Source: Todiramphus chloris collaris (Eukaryota; Chordata; Aves; Coraciiformes; Alcedinidae). From it: a DNA stretch of 64,000 nucleotides. The stretch covers positions 8,586,998 through 8,650,997 of the forward strand of contig JANVCC010000018.1 of NCBI GenBank assembly GCA_025345505.1, given 5' to 3'. The translations under genes and the position numbers were made by a program. This document shows, piece by piece, positions 13,081 through 26,881 of the stretch (position 1 is the first letter of the stretch; each line of letters begins with the position of its first letter). Under the pieces are notes generated by a model that was not told the DNA's origin, searched no databases, and saw only the letters and a program-made list of their open reading frames with translations.

Positions 13081-16000
13081 CACCGGTTTCCATGTGCTGA
13101 GTGGGATTAAAGATAGCTAAGATTACTTTTCCAATAGCACTTCTTTTGTGTAAGCATTTGCTGTGGTGGCCTTAGAGACGTGCCACCAGGAATGTGTGGT
13201 GATGGCAGGGCGTGGGATTGTGGTCTGCTCTGCTGCAAAAAGGAGAGGAGGAGATTGTGAAAGTTAGGTGTTCCAAGAACTGGGCTCCTAAAACTAGAAA
13301 CTCAGCATTAGCCAACACCCTTTGTTCTTCTTGTTGAAACCCAAAGGAAAGAACTTGGAGACACAGGGAGTCAATGTGTGCTTGGCAATTTTAGCTAGCT
13401 TGTGACTCATTTAAGTAGTATAGATGTTTGTAATGATTGATGATGCTGGAGAGTAGCTACGCTGCTAAATCAGGGTGTATCGGAGCTACTGGCAACCTGT
13501 TCAGTCAGTCCAAAACACCTCAGAATTAGTGTCTGTAGAGCTTAGAAGGTTTTTGACCATTGACTCTTTATCTGGGCTTCAGCACTGTTTGATTAGTAGT
13601 AATGGTAGGTACCTGGCCGCACTGAGGTACACAGGGATGGCCCCATTTAAAAGACATTCACGTTTTGTGTTGTACAAGGGAGAAAAGCAGTAAAAAGGCA
13701 GCTGAGCTGACATCTCATACACATGCTTTAAGCTTCTGCAGGCACACATTTAATTCAGATTAATTTCTATTTCAATAGAAATGAGATGTATTTTCAATAG
13801 AAATGCCATATTTTCTGCTTCCTAGAGATATAAATTAAAATATCTGAGAATCGTTGAAAGATGGATTATCTTTAATAGATTTTCTTTCAAAGTTTAGTCA
13901 GTTATGTTTAAATATTTTAGACTTGGAGGACCCAGTAGTCATGTTTGTGTCTCAGAACAAACAGGGATACAAAAATTCAACTTTAATGCAGAATTATATG
14001 GCAAGATGTGTCCCAGTCCAGTGGTGTCAACATTGTAAATACATTAAAAAGAACCAAGTTGTAAGCACACTATCCAGGTAGAATTAAGCTAGTTTCATAG
14101 CTAAGTGTCATTTTATTAATGTATAGAGATGAGAAGCTTCCTGTATACGAAACTGGCCTCGACACTGATTAATCACATTGCGCTCTTCACATGGTACTGG
14201 TCAACAGTGAGGGATCCCACTTCAGTGTGTGCACAGAGGAACTGGTTGTTTTCACAGGACAGGACAGGAACTGTCAGCTCGGTGAAGCACAGTCCTGCCC
14301 CTCCTGACAGAGCAATTACTGCTGCCCAGAAACCTTATTCCTTCCTTATCTTGGAAAAGGCAACTTAAGGAAGGAAGCGTGTGTGCATACGTAGAAGTTA
14401 TTATGAGACATTTAAATGTTGAGGTGTTTGCCTTTGCCTGGTAAGATCTGCATTTTACTGTATGGTTTTAGTGCTAGGTGTCTATTTTAAGGGAATAAAC
14501 TGATCATTTCATGTTATGAACTCGCTGGAATGTTTGAAGTCTAAAAGCGTGAAAAGTAAGCAGCCCTAGGGATGCTGCAGTGCTGCGTTTACTTCTTTCC
14601 TTTGAGCCACATTCACTTCATAATTCGTAGAGGTCCCGTAATCATGCCCATAATTATGCAAATAGATCCTTTGAGTGAAATCTTGGCATATAGTGTTGAC
14701 TTTATCAGTGCTGCTTAATTTCAAGCATGTGTTTAAAAAATCTTGTTCCATTCAGAATCAAAACTAAGAAAATAAAATTTTGCCATATGTGAAGTATTTC
14801 GAAGTTGCTCTGTTGTTTTCTTTTCTGGCCAACCAAAATGGTAACAATTTTAACTGCTCATAGCATCATACTCATGTATTTATTTGTAATGATCACTTAA
14901 ACACTGTGAAGCTGATTCTAGTACCACTTAATGCATAGCTCTGTATTCCACGGACTTTAACGGAGTGGTCACCATGTTACTAAGAAAAGTTGTTGTCTGT
15001 ACCTTTCTTAAAGCTGTATGGGAATAGTTTCTCTGTATTCTTGGTTTCCTTCAGGGTTTTCCACTGAGTCTGTCAGCACGGTATCTGTAGACATATTATT
15101 AAAAAATGCCCACTAATAGATTTCTAATCCATGCTTTAGTCAACTAATTCCCTTATTAAAAGAACCAACATTTTTTTATCCGTATCTACAAATAAGGGTA
15201 CTATGATTCTGATACTTTTAAAGTAACAACTTTTGAAACCTAAATTTGTTTTCTGGATCCTTATCCAGAAAATAATCCATTAAAAAAAAAAAAAAGACAT
15301 TCATCCATTGGTGAATGTAATGTCTTTACTGCATTCCAGGAAACTTTGGATGGAGGCTTTGAGATTGTTTATGGATCATTTTCTGCCTTTCACCCCATGA
15401 CATAGGTATGTTCTCCAGCTGATACCATCACTTCTAATTAGATGCAGATGGCTGTTAGTGGGGGGAAGAAAGTGTTCAAGAATGTGAACCCTATGAAAAG
15501 GTAACATTTACATCTTCTGGTGTCTTGACTTTAGAAGGCATGTCACAGTTTGCTGAGATGAGCAGTGCTGTGGTGTTTCAGAGTAACTCATTTAAATGCT
15601 TACCATATTATTGTAGGGAAAGCAAAAAAGTAACATAATTTAATTTTTAAAAAAATGAGATTATTCAGATTATTTTCCCCAGGGAGAATGTTTAGGAATC
15701 AGTTTGTAAGATATATTTGCATCTGCTAAAGGAATGAAAATGAACTGTCCCCATACCAGAGAATAATCCCTTCTGTCTGAAGGTGTAAGAGATCTGGATT
15801 TGTTTAGATAGTTGAGTCCAAAAGTTTATTCACTACATAGTTTAGCTGTAGGAAGAAACCTGATCAATACTTGTATTCATAAGAATTACTACTTTATGAT
15901 ATAGACGTGATTTAATTTTGATACCCACAAAGCTTGCAGCAAATGGTGCAGGTCTTGATAAGATCAATCCTGTGTTTAGTAGAAGTTTTATTTTTAATTC

Positions 16001-19000
16001 ACAGTGCTCTACGGTTGTAAGACTGAGAAACCATCAGCGCTGCACAACATAATTCCAGATTCTAAAAATAGTCAGGTTTGGAACATGGAATCCTTCTGTT
16101 TGTCTTTGTTTTAGGAGTTTCCCTTTCTTTAAGCGAAGGTGTAGGTGTTTCAGGGAAATGCAGGAAACTGTAGGGCAAACTATGCAGGAAAAAGGTAACT
16201 GCAAATGGTGGTCTTAGGCAGTCAGTTTTGTTATTGAATTACTCTTGCCTCCAGTGTATCTACTGACATCACTCAGCAAGGTTCAGGTAGGGGCTGCGTA
16301 CTTCAAGAAAGGATAAAAGACAAAATTAGACAATGCTGTGGACTCAGGATGAATGAGGGGGTCTCACTGTTTGCTGGATAAAGGAGTTTTTCTTTTTTCC
16401 TCCTTTTGATAGTGCATGGGACTCTTTTTTTTAAGCTAGACAGATTCTTATCTTCCTAAAGGCTGAATTTTGTGGTTTGTGCATGAATACATTTCATAAA
16501 ATAATGTAATATACTGGCATGGTCAGGTGACTACGTAGCTGCTGCGTTAATCCCTGTTGGGTTCAATGTTATAGCAGGCTACTAAAAATTCTCTGGGATT
16601 GCCATGGCAGTGTAATTTTTATCAGAACTGCGGTTTCAAACATCCTATCACTGAGCCTTTGCTGTCTGAGACTTTACTGACTTTTTTGCTAGTGTTTACA
16701 TGATTTGGAGGAAGAAGTTTTATCCTGCAATTAATCATGGAGAGATTCAGTATTTCTGAATGCACGTTAGTATATACTGAACTCTACATGATCATATTTG
16801 GATCTGTTTACGTGTAGAGTGCAGGTCAAATTCAGTTGCTGTCTTTCTATATAAATTATACTGTAAAGCCACAGGCAGTTTCAAAGAGTTTGTAATGAGC
16901 TATGGCTTCAATGTCTGCTAGTGTAAATGGATGAGAAAATCAACCTTTGCCCAACTGCGACCCTCACGCTGCTTATGGGTCGCAGGCGAATTTGCATTCT
17001 GTGTAGCACATCTCACCTGTGCCAAACAAGGGCCAAAAAAAATCCTTTATTCATCTGTAATGGCAGATCAGTTTTGTAGTGGTGGCACTTCAGTCTCTAT
17101 TTCAGCTATAAGGTAAAACTCCAAGAAAAATAAAGCCATCGCAGTATCTTGGGCGTGTTGCCATACTTGCTATGCTAGGCAGTTCAGCTGGGTGACTCAG
17201 AATGAAACCTTCAGCGTTTCCTTCAGGAAGGTTAAAAAGGAAACTGCTATCTTGGTTTTAGAGAATAAATCTGGCAGTTTTTAAACAGTGTAACAGAACA
17301 CTGGAGAAGATTTAAATCAGAATTTAAAGCGGTCAGTTTGACAAAAAAGTTTCATCCCAAAAAATGCAATATTTGCACTATACAGCACACGCAGATGGTT
17401 GTTTAAAGCATCAGCAAGAAACCTGCTATATTAAAAGAAAGTACAATTTAAATTCTACTTGCTCTCCTCAGTTTTGCCACTGATTTTAATAAATTCAGGC
17501 TTATATATATGCTTTCTGTCCAATTCTCTTTTGCCTTATGCTGTGCAAAGTAATGAAAGACAGAGTGTGGAGTGCTCCTCAATCAAAATTGTCACCTTTT
17601 CTGCTGATGGCAGAAAGTGTAACCGAGTGGAGAGTGTCAGACAGAGCTAGATTCTCCTGGCTGCTGTATTCCCTTCCTGTCATGCCAGCCTGCAGCAGCC
17701 CCCCTACATCAGACATCAGAGGGGATCAGTGCCAGGAGGTGCTGAGCCACAGCTGGTTGCCTTTGGCAGCCCAAACAGAGACTTAACAAGGCTTTTCAAG
17801 ACAGGTAGGAACCAGAAGCGTGGATTGAGTGCTGTGAGGTAGCACTGCTTTGCAGAATATTTTGCATAGGTTTTGTGCTCCAGGCCACAGCACTGATAGC
17901 CCTGGGTCATGTTCTCTCCTGCAATAAAGCTCTTTGCAATCAGTGGCTTGCCACCAGTTTACAGCATCAGTTTTGAAGGATACAGATGAAACATGGAAAA
18001 ATATTGTGTTTGCCTGAGTGAATTCCTTACTCCTTAAAGTCAAAAGGACACTAGACAATATTGTAAAATAATTTGGATCTGTTTACTGCAAGTAGTTATC
18101 CTAGATACTGAATTTAACATTTCCATGGAAATGAAGATAGAAACCTACATTTTCCTTTATACTTATATTAAAATAGTGCCATCCAAGATTAATGCACACA
18201 AGAGTAAAGGAAAAGGACTAAGTTATACTGAATGCCATCCTAGTGAGGTAGGAAATGCATTAGTGCCTTAGTCTCTAAAGATAGTGTTATTTTACTACTA
18301 TTCCAAAGAGTCGTACTCGAACGTTTCAGTCTTGGTCTATATCATTGTTCTGAATAAAATTGTGGGATGAATTTTCAAGAGAAATCACTGGCTTAAAAAA
18401 TTAAAAGGTTTAGTTTGGATTCAGTAGAAGTGTTGAGCGACTCAGAAAGTGTCACCCCGTGATCTGTCCAGTTGCTGTGAAGTACAAATTCTGTATTGTT
18501 ACTTGTGCTACTGCCCCTCCTGGTGTACTCTCAGCTGCTTTTTCTCCTTTCCTCCTCTTAGCATTGTGGTGTGCTCCTTGTCCTTTTCTCTTACTTTTAA
18601 AATACTTGTTTTTATTCCCTGTCTGTGGAATAACATCGGTTGTCTTGTTTGGCTATCTGTCTTTGCTCCAAAGGCTCTCCCTTGTTTGCTCTCGGTCCCT
18701 CTTTCTCTGTTTGTATCTGTTTAAACCGCCCAAAGTTTTGAAGTGCTGTTTCAGTAGGTGTGACTGTTAGACTTGCCTACTGCAGCTCAATAGCACCTCA
18801 TTTATCATACACCAACTGAATCAATTCCTGTAAAGTGATATTCATCCATTTTTGTTCCCTTCAACGCTCACACAATTACTACTGTCCTTTCTTTACCTCC
18901 TATGTTATACCTCTACCCAGTCTTGGTGATGTGCAGAACATTATTGTTTTGGCTTTCTTCCATTGTTAAACTGGACAAATGCAAGTTGATGTTGAAGTAT

Positions 19001-19656
19001 GCTACTTATGGAGGTGGCTTTTAGTTGCTTCGTTCAATAAGAAAGTCCTATGCCTCAGTTTCAAGACTGAATTTTCCCCGTGTTAAATTGGAAGACGTGA
19101 GATCTGGTCAAACATGGAAAAGGTTATGATATTGAAACACTTTTCAGTAAAGAATTACTTTAAGGAACAATATCCTCTGGTGTACATTATTCCTGGAGAG
19201 ACTCACATGCCTTGGGCTGATGGTACAAGGTAATTCAAAGCAGTGAAACACACTTGCCCTTGCAAAACTGGATGATACTGTTTCAGATCCTACACAAAAT
19301 GAGTGTTGATAAGGGAAACACACAAGGTAGACATTTGAAGAGTACCACCTGCTAATCAGGCAAAACAAGGATCGTAGACTTTTTGGAGAGTCAAAGTAGG
19401 TTTTAGGGGGCTTAGACTGATTTTTGCAACGAGTCTTTTTTTTTAATGGTGTAAGCTCAGCAAATCAGCAAGAAAGCAGAAACTGTAAGATTTCCTCCGT
19501 GTTGCTTGGACAGATATTGCTGCAGTGATCCCATCCAGGGATTCAGACTGTACTGTGGAGCCCTTTCAGATAGAAGTGTGTACCTAGCTGCACACTTTTT
19601 CCTGAAGGTCTTGTTACTGACTTCATTTTCTCAGCTACCAGATCTTCAAGTAGAAA

Positions 19657-19945
19657 CATAGAATCATCTAGGTTGGAAAAGACCCTTATGATCATTGAGT
19701 CCATCCATTAACCTAACACTGCCAAGTCCACAACTAAACTGTATCCCCAAGCACCACATCTGCACATATTTTAAATACCTCCAGGGATGTTAACTCAGCC
19801 AACCACTGCTGCCCAGGGACAACCTGCTCCAATGCTTGACAGCTCTTTTGATGAAGAAATCACCCGTTGCCTGGGAGAAGAGAATGATCCTCACCTCCGT
19901 TCAACCTTCTTTCAGATAGTTTGAGTACATGAGCTCTCCTTCCTC
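19657..19945 (-). mobile_element. CR1 LINE 3' fragment, diverged
   Basis: The + strand runs from AAACATAGAATCATCTAGGT through GGTTGGAAAAGACCCTTATGATCATTGAGTCC, a stretch with ACTGCCAAGTCC and CCTCCAGGG, and a distal part with TGGGAGAAGAG and CAACCTTCTTTCAG. This is a CR1 3' end in reverse orientation, about 290 bases long. The order and wording match avian CR1 subfamilies with a CCAAGTCCACAACTAAAC-like 3' UTR. The reading frame on the minus strand is broken, so this is an old copy. Confidence 0.85.
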
Positions 19946-20325
19946 TCATTGTTTATGAAGTCTCTGCTGGTGCAAATCTACTTCATTGCTCTCTTCCTGA
20001 TGCCTCTTTTCATATTCTTTTCTTTTTCTTGCAATGCCAGAGAGGTGTGCACCTGGTATGGGAAGGCTGAGCCCAGTAATGTTGCCAGCTGCTGTGGTGG
20101 GTTGTCTTTGCTGTTACTCTGGAATGCTTGGAGACCACAGCACCCAGGAAGAGTAACATGTTTGGGGGTTCCCATACACTGGTGTTACTGGTTTTGTTTG
20201 GTACCTGTTTGCTTGTATGTATTTCTGACTATTTCAGGCTATGTTCAGCAATTCTTCACGAAAATTTAGATCTGCTCCTGTACAGTGATGGGTCTCTAAC
20301 CACAACCCTACCAAGTGGTTGGCTG

Positions 20326-20405
20326 GTTTGTGGTTTTGTTTTTGTGGTTTTGTTGGTTTTGTTTGTTTGGGATTTTTTTTGTTTGTTTTATTTTGTTCTG
20401 GTTTA
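20326..20405 (+). repeat. GT/T-rich simple sequence
   Basis: A low-complexity stretch of repeated GTTT and GGTTTTGTT units, for example TTTTGTTGGTTTTGTTTGTT. It inflates two overlapping + strand open frames (19949-20269 and 20128-20406) that otherwise look non-coding. Confidence 0.8.
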
Positions 20406-23400
20406 AAAAAAAATATTAATACTGAAAACTCTTACAAATTGGACTTTGTGTAGGTATTCAGCTTACTGACTGTAAAAATGTAGTCATTCAAATACAGGAA
20501 ACTTTTCCATCTGTTATGTAAAACACCCATATTAGATTTGCTTTATCATGTTAAAGTGATTCTGGAGGCACAGATTGGTGTAGAACTGCATAATAAAACA
20601 CTTTTTAGTGGCACTTGCCTTGACAAAATTGCAGACAACCAACAAAATTCTACTTCAAAGTTTGCACTGTTATCTCTTTATTCCTTGGAAGTAGTTAATC
20701 AGAAGAAAGAAGTACTGGGAATGCAAAGTATAAAGTCTCTCACAGATACCTTAATTTAGTAAGTTCAGTGTTCTCCTGGATGTTTTTAATAAAAATTTGG
20801 GGTTTAGTATTTGTCCTGTTTATTAGTTCATTCTGTCAGACTATGTTTGTACTAATTTAATTATGATGCAGCTCCCTTTGAAAAACAGATTAGGTGTTAA
20901 ACAAGTGTCCTAGAAGTAGCTATGTAGATAGCAAAGGAAATCAGTAGTTCAATTTGAAAATTAAAGTCTTGGTTTTTTTCTAATAAAGAAAATAATACAT
21001 ATGACCACTTCAGTATCTTAAGGAAATGGTAATTTATTTTTGGAGGATACCTTTACAAAAAGTAATTGCTCCAATAAACACTAATGAGTGGTGTGTTTAT
21101 CTTAAAAGTTGCCTGAACAGTTCCTGAGGGTACTAGGGCCAGATTAAGGTCTAAGGGTTAATCTAAAACACAATGCTTTAAGATCTGGTTCCTGGTGTCA
21201 GGAGGAGTTCTTCAGTATTTATTGAACATTCTTTCACGGTTTCCATCCCATTTCTTTGGCGTTTTATTGCTTGCTGATACAAATTATCCAGGGTTCAATA
21301 ATCAAATGAAAGATTGTGTGAAGCATTCAGGCTTTAAGCAATATATCTTTAGGGGATGTGTTTCCTAACACATTTGCCCATACTAGACCCACAAACCTGA
21401 AATTCCAATTTTCAAACTTAGTTGTATTTAAACATTTCAGAGAGCATCATTCGAGGGTAAGGAATTACAGTGTTTTGCTGTAAGAACAAAAGCAATCAAA
21501 TTACTTATTTAATTTCCAGAATTATGACTTCTGACTATGCATTCCAGTTTAACAAATAATCCTTCTAAGCAGTTTAGTTGTGGGGTTGCTTTTTGCCTGT
21601 CGCTACAAGAAAGCAAAGATAAAACTTCCCATGGATTGCTCGATCTAAGTAGTAGTTACTTAGTCACAACTGCTGCTCCTCCTACCAGTGCTTGTGTGTA
21701 CCTTTAGTAGAAGAGGAGGTGGGGAGTAAAGTCAAAACCACCCAGCCCTATGTATTGGTTGCATTTATGGTATTTGATGGAGATACAGTGGCCTTAATGT
21801 GACCCTGAGCTGGCTGACACAAACTATTTGGTTGACTGTACTTGATGCTTTGTGCCTTCTCTTTTCATATGCTTTGATATCATCACTGGCCTTTCAGTAT
21901 CTTATCCCCCTTTGCTTTCCTTCCTCTTGATGCTTTCTTCTGATGCTACGGTATTTTCAGGTGTTTAAACTTGTTATTTCTCCTCACGATAGTCATTCAG
22001 CAGTATGGTGACGTGTCATATAGCTGAAATAAGCAGTCTCTTGAGAGGAAGAGGTGAATCTTTTTCCAGTTCCCTGCTTCAGTCTCCAGATACTTGAATT
22101 GTCCTTACCCTGCAAAATATCTGTTTCTGAAAACTCTGGACCACAGGAGTTTATACGAGTGGGTCATTAGAGTTTGTCCCTAGATATCCTGGTACTGCCT
22201 CCTGGAGTAAATGACCCTGGGAAGAAGATACAGTGTAGGTAGGGGAGTGGTTTTTATCTCCCTTTCCTTTATGGCATTGCAAGTCATCTTTTCACACAGT
22301 TCCTTGCTTGTTAATTTGAAGTCCTTGTGTATGAGCAGCTCATGGAACAGACTTAAAGTCACTCCATAGCAAGTGGATAAGTATCCATATGAACTGAGCT
22401 CAAATGTTCAGTCACCTGTTGTGCCCAGGAGAGCTGAGATTTTGGATACACAAGCATTTCCTTGTGAAATTAGGGCAGTACAAGGGCATGCAGAAATTAT
22501 GTGCACAAATTTGAGGGTGGCGCTGGAAAATCTGGCCTCCAGCATCTTTTTAAATCATCCAGTAAAAAGGAGTCTGTGATTTTTGCAAACTTTGTAATGA
22601 AAGGCTAAATTTTATGAATCTCTAGTCTATTGTCTGTTCATATAACTGATCTGCTTGGTTTTTTTCTGCCTAAGAATTTGCCTTGCATACACACCAGAAA
22701 AACAATCAAACACAATTTTCTGTTATTTCCCTGAAAACCAAAGTCCTTTTCCATAGCAAGTTTAACTTGTTGACTAATCTTAGAGCAAACACTTTATTTT
22801 AATCTATCATTGTTTTCTGACTGTGGGTTTAGCTGAGGTCAGAAAAAGAGATTCATTAAAGTGATGGCACGTTTGTTTTTCCAAAAGCACATCAGAAGAT
22901 TAATGCTTTGCCAAAGAAAACAAAGAAATATACTGTATTTTTTTTAATACACTTCAGCTAAATAAAGTCTTAAAATCACATGCCTTGGCCCAGATGGGGT
23001 GTCTGCAGGATAAGGTGCAAGTCATATAATTTCTACTATCTGAAAACCTCTTAAAAGAGCTCTCCTTCAGCCACGCCATTATACTTCACCTGAGGTGAAG
23101 TAACTGGTCCCTTCTCTGAAGTAGAGCCATCGGGGAGCTGACTGCCAGTGTGTTTGTGCGTGTGTGTTTGCTCATACAAAGAACCTATTTAAGCTCCTCC
23201 ACCCAAGAAATTCATGTTGATTTTGGATAATCCCTCGGCGATTTTGTTCTCTAAAATAAATAACTCTTCCAAACCTGTGACGCAGCCCAGATCTCACGTA
23301 TTTTTGGACTATTAGAAGTGTAGCATTTATGTTGGGGAAACATGAACTGACACAAGTAGTGGGCAGTTCTATATTTGTCCGGAAGTAAAATAGGATGTGT

Positions 23401-25896
23401 ATTTCAATACCGGGTTACCTGACGTTGGAGTCTCACCTGGCAAGGATGCAGGGTCAGTTGGTGATGAGGAGAGTTTTGTGTGTGGATTGCCAAACCCCAT
23501 GCTGCCAAATCATCCTCCAGTGTGGCTGCTCTAGAAGTAGTGCCAATGTGGTTTGGTTTGGCAACAAACCATTATTTCAGAAGAAAAGGAAAAGTTGTAT
23601 TAAACAGCTAAACCAATTCTCTAGGGCCAGTACTGGCTGTCAGGACTTGTTTTCAGTCTAAGAGAGATTGTACGTTTATGTAACACAAGCCAGTAGATGT
23701 AGGAATCTGAGTATCCTTGCTCCGAGTGGTGCTGGGCAAGGCTGTGCTGAGGATGCTTTGACCCAGTGCAGAATGGGTCTCTATGATCATCAGTTGTAAC
23801 TAACCAATCCAATTAAAAATCACTTCTGCAAGCTCTGCTCTCCCCTTCTCCCTTAAGGAAGCACTAGTGCACAGGCTTGAGTTGAGTCCTAAACTCAAGT
23901 CTAGGCAAATGCAAGGAGGAAGAAGCCCATACTTTCATTCTGCTCCTAATCCCAACTCATATCCTTCCTTAGATTCTTGCTTTGGAAACAAAACTGGTCT
24001 GGAGTAGGCATATCTCTTCTGAAATCAGTAATAGGTATGAATATGATGCCCTGAATCCCTATGGTGCTATTTATTAGGTAAATAAATATTAAATTAGATA
24101 TCTAATGCCTTAATAACTACAATAATTATTTGTGTTTGTCTAACATAGTTATGCATCTTAACTTGTAAAACATTAAGACTGTATTAGACTCTTTGCACTA
24201 CTGTTTATTAATTGCATTGCAGCAACATTCAGCATCTCTTGTCGGATCCCTGTAGTGAAAAGCAACTGTTAATCTCACGAGACTCAACAATAAAAATGTA
24301 TTTTGTTTCCTGCTTCATTTCTGAGGTCTTGTGAACCATGAGAAGTTATCTAGAAGATTTATACACCTACTTTACCTCCTTCTCCCTTGCTCTGACCTGG
24401 AAATAAGCTGAAATTCTTGTAAAATCACTTATTTTTAAGGTTAAAGCTATCCTGTTGTGTCAAACATTAAAAGACCTTCTGATGAATCACTGGAGATGGC
24501 AGTGCCTGAGTAAAACAGTATGGAAGTGATAGCAAATGTCTGCTAAGAGAAAACTGTCCTGCTCAACCCAACACACAGTAACATACATATACTCAACATA
24601 CTTTTTCACTTGTTGCTGTATCCAGTGGGACATCATATTTCTAGTATTCTGTGGTTTATGTGTGTAATATATACACTCTTAATTAGACTTGTGATGTAGA
24701 CAGCCCACTCCTTTGTGAGGTTAAGCTGCTGTGTAAACAAATAAAAAGTAGGAAAGAGCTTTTCCTAAAAATAGAAACTAAGTTTGAAAACAGTGTTTTG
24801 ACCTTAGGCTCTTTTCTTAGGATTTCAGAAAGCAGAACAAGCTCTTTGTTTTCCATTACTTGTAGAAAGCCTAATAGGCAAAATACAATTTCTCATCTAA
24901 TTTTGCATTCCTCAAGCGTGGTTTAGTGAACCCCTTTTTCAATTACAGTAAACTACTATAAATTAGGCTGGGATATAATTGGTAGTTGTTTTATTAGAAA
25001 TATTAGTTTAAATGAAGAACGTCTTTGTTATGACCTCTATGGTAATAGTTTCGGCTCAGAAAAAAAGGCATCAGAACACATGCTTAAGCAATTACTGTTC
25101 CTCAGAAGGTTATGTTTCATATAGATGGTCAAAAAGGCAATACAGTGCCAGCCCACTTAGGCTACCAGTTAATACTATCACTGTCAACTCCCCAGTAATG
25201 TAACTACAGTAGTGTTAGTAATTTTTAGCATTTGAGGTTACTGACCAATTGTCATCAAATTTACCACGTGTGTATTAAAAAAAACAGGCAGCCTTTATAA
25301 TTTGATGAACTGAGGCAGAAAGGCTTCTGTTACCACTTTCTTCAAGCAGGCACAAAACCAGCTACATCTGCAATGGATCTATGCTGCAAGCTTTCACTTA
25401 CAGTAGGTTTTAATGCCTTTCAGTCTCTTTAGTGTATGTATCTTTACAGTATATCTGTCTGATGGGTACTTTCTTCCACATCTATTTTCCACATTGGGAA
25501 CTGATGCAGAAGTCATCAAAGGAAACCAAGTGGGAAGTTGAACATCTCATACTTGGTAGCCTGGTTAGGGCTTTGTGTGAACTACCTCTGTTAGCTGCTC
25601 CTGAATTGTTAGAGATGTGTGGCTTTTGCCTTGAACCTCTATGCTGTTTGTAGTACCATGAGCTCAGTAATGAGCTACTCCCCATCATCTCTTTGAACCG
25701 AGGAGATTTGGCTTATTCCAGACTAAAGCTGCAGTACAAGTCAACATGTAAGGAGCATAAAAGATCAGGGGTTTAAACTGGAGTATGAAATTGAGCCCTG
25801 AGATACTAGCATGGATTTAAGAGATTAGGTGGTACTATTAGAAGTACATCTCTTTCAGATATGCTATAGGTCTATGTTCCTTCATGCTTTCTGACA

Positions 25897-25913
25897 TTTT
25901 TTTTTTTTTTTTT
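25897..25913 (+). repeat. T homopolymer (17)
   Basis: Seventeen consecutive T. It lies about 40 bases before TGTCATGGTTTAGGG at 25951, which resembles an LTR start. No retrocopy could be tied to it. Confidence 0.9.
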
Positions 25914-25950
25914 GTGTATTTCTTCTCACCATCTTTTCATTAAATAGTCC

Positions 25951-26310
25951 TGTCATGGTTTAGGGTCAGAGCACCCCTCTAGACCAATAACAGATGCTCT
26001 CTGTTGGAGCTTTTCTAGCAGGTGAAAGATCTGTGAACCTTCTTAGACTGGGGAACTTGAGAGCGATGTAACCCATGTTGTGGTTGAACCACCATGAGTT
26101 CAACATGCCCAAATGGCTGTAATTTATTACGGGCACCAGATCATCCTTGCCTTGTTGTCTGTCCAGGAAGCCAGTAGTGAAGTCCTCATCAAGAATGATT
26201 GCCCAAGCTCCTCTAGGAGGTCCCTGGCAAAACAGGAATGAAATGCACAATAACACAGAACCATGAAGGTCTAACTTGATCTTTGATCCTTTTTGTATCT
26301 GGATTGACAA
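25951..26310. other. Unassigned stretch, weakly LTR-like
   Basis: The left edge TGTCATGGTTTAGGGTCAGA resembles the TG-start of several avian endogenous-retrovirus LTRs, many of which begin TGTCATGGTTTA. I see no matching CA-end with a target duplication, no primer-binding site and no recognisable gag, pol or env. On the minus strand a 114-codon frame spans 25966-26310, and another of 107 codons follows upstream at 26338-26661. Neither translation is recognised. This could be a degenerate retroelement or chance. Confidence 0.2.
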
Positions 26311-26809
26311 TGATGAACCTGTGTAAATAGGGGCAGTTTATGTAAGTGTCAGTGCTCCATGTTTACACACATGCATTTCATATTTCTCCTCATTCTGTGT
26401 GACTTTTTTGTGCTTCTTTATTGTGAGGCAGGAGATTTTGGATATCTGAAGGTGCTTAGTACATGACAGCATATAATATGATAATTTGCCTTGAGTGAAA
26501 GGACTCAAGTTACTGGGCAGTATTGCTATTATAGGTCCTGTTCTCTCAGTGTATAGTTTGATTAATTCTTGCTGATCCAATGCCTTAAGTTTGGTCTTGT
26601 TCTGAATGAAGAGGAACACAATGCGAGATGTTGTGCCATGAATCCTTCTCTGATTCCCCAACTACCCATAAGGCTTCACATCCTGTACATGTGATTCATC
26701 ACTCTATATTTACCAGTGGTGGTAACTGAAAATTAAATTTTTAAGTTTCTTCGTTGTTTTGTTTTAATTGATAACTTTATGTCAAGAGTTTTCCATTTCC
26801 AAAGAAATG

Positions 26810-26822
26810 AAAAAAAAAAAAA
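26810..26822 (+). repeat. A homopolymer (13) near LDAH exon acceptor
   Basis: Thirteen A about 60 bases upstream of the exon that starts at 26882. The pyrimidine tract proper lies between this run and the AG, so the run itself probably does not disturb splicing. Confidence 0.85.
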
Positions 26823-26881
26823 CCTAGATTCTTGAAATTTCTATCAATAAAACAAAGGACTTTTTTTCTTCTATGTTTCAG

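Larger units (their letters stand above)
7472..26881 (+). other. LDAH: LDAH intron, complete, about 19.4 kb
   Basis: A complete GT-AG intron between phase-1 exons. It starts GTACAATG and ends with the pyrimidine-rich TTTTTTTCTTCTATGTTTCAG. It holds two minus-strand CR1 fragments (near 8226 and 19657), two hAT-like remnants (9915-10046 and 12982-13080), a 54-base purine tract at 9781-9834, a T run at 25897-25913, and a GT-rich stretch near 20326. Minus-strand open frames at 11440-11847 and 25966-26661 have no recognised product. The rest is AT-rich unique-looking sequence in which I see no gene. Confidence 0.88.

Noticed and set aside
18449-18770. Two overlapping + strand frames rich in Leu, Phe, Ser and Cys that look membrane-like
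   Set aside because: Composition follows from a pyrimidine-rich (CTT/TCC) stretch. Two frames being open at once is typical of low-complexity sequence.
19949-20406. Hydrophobic + strand frames resembling membrane proteins
   Set aside because: Extended by the GT/T-rich simple sequence; no recognised family.
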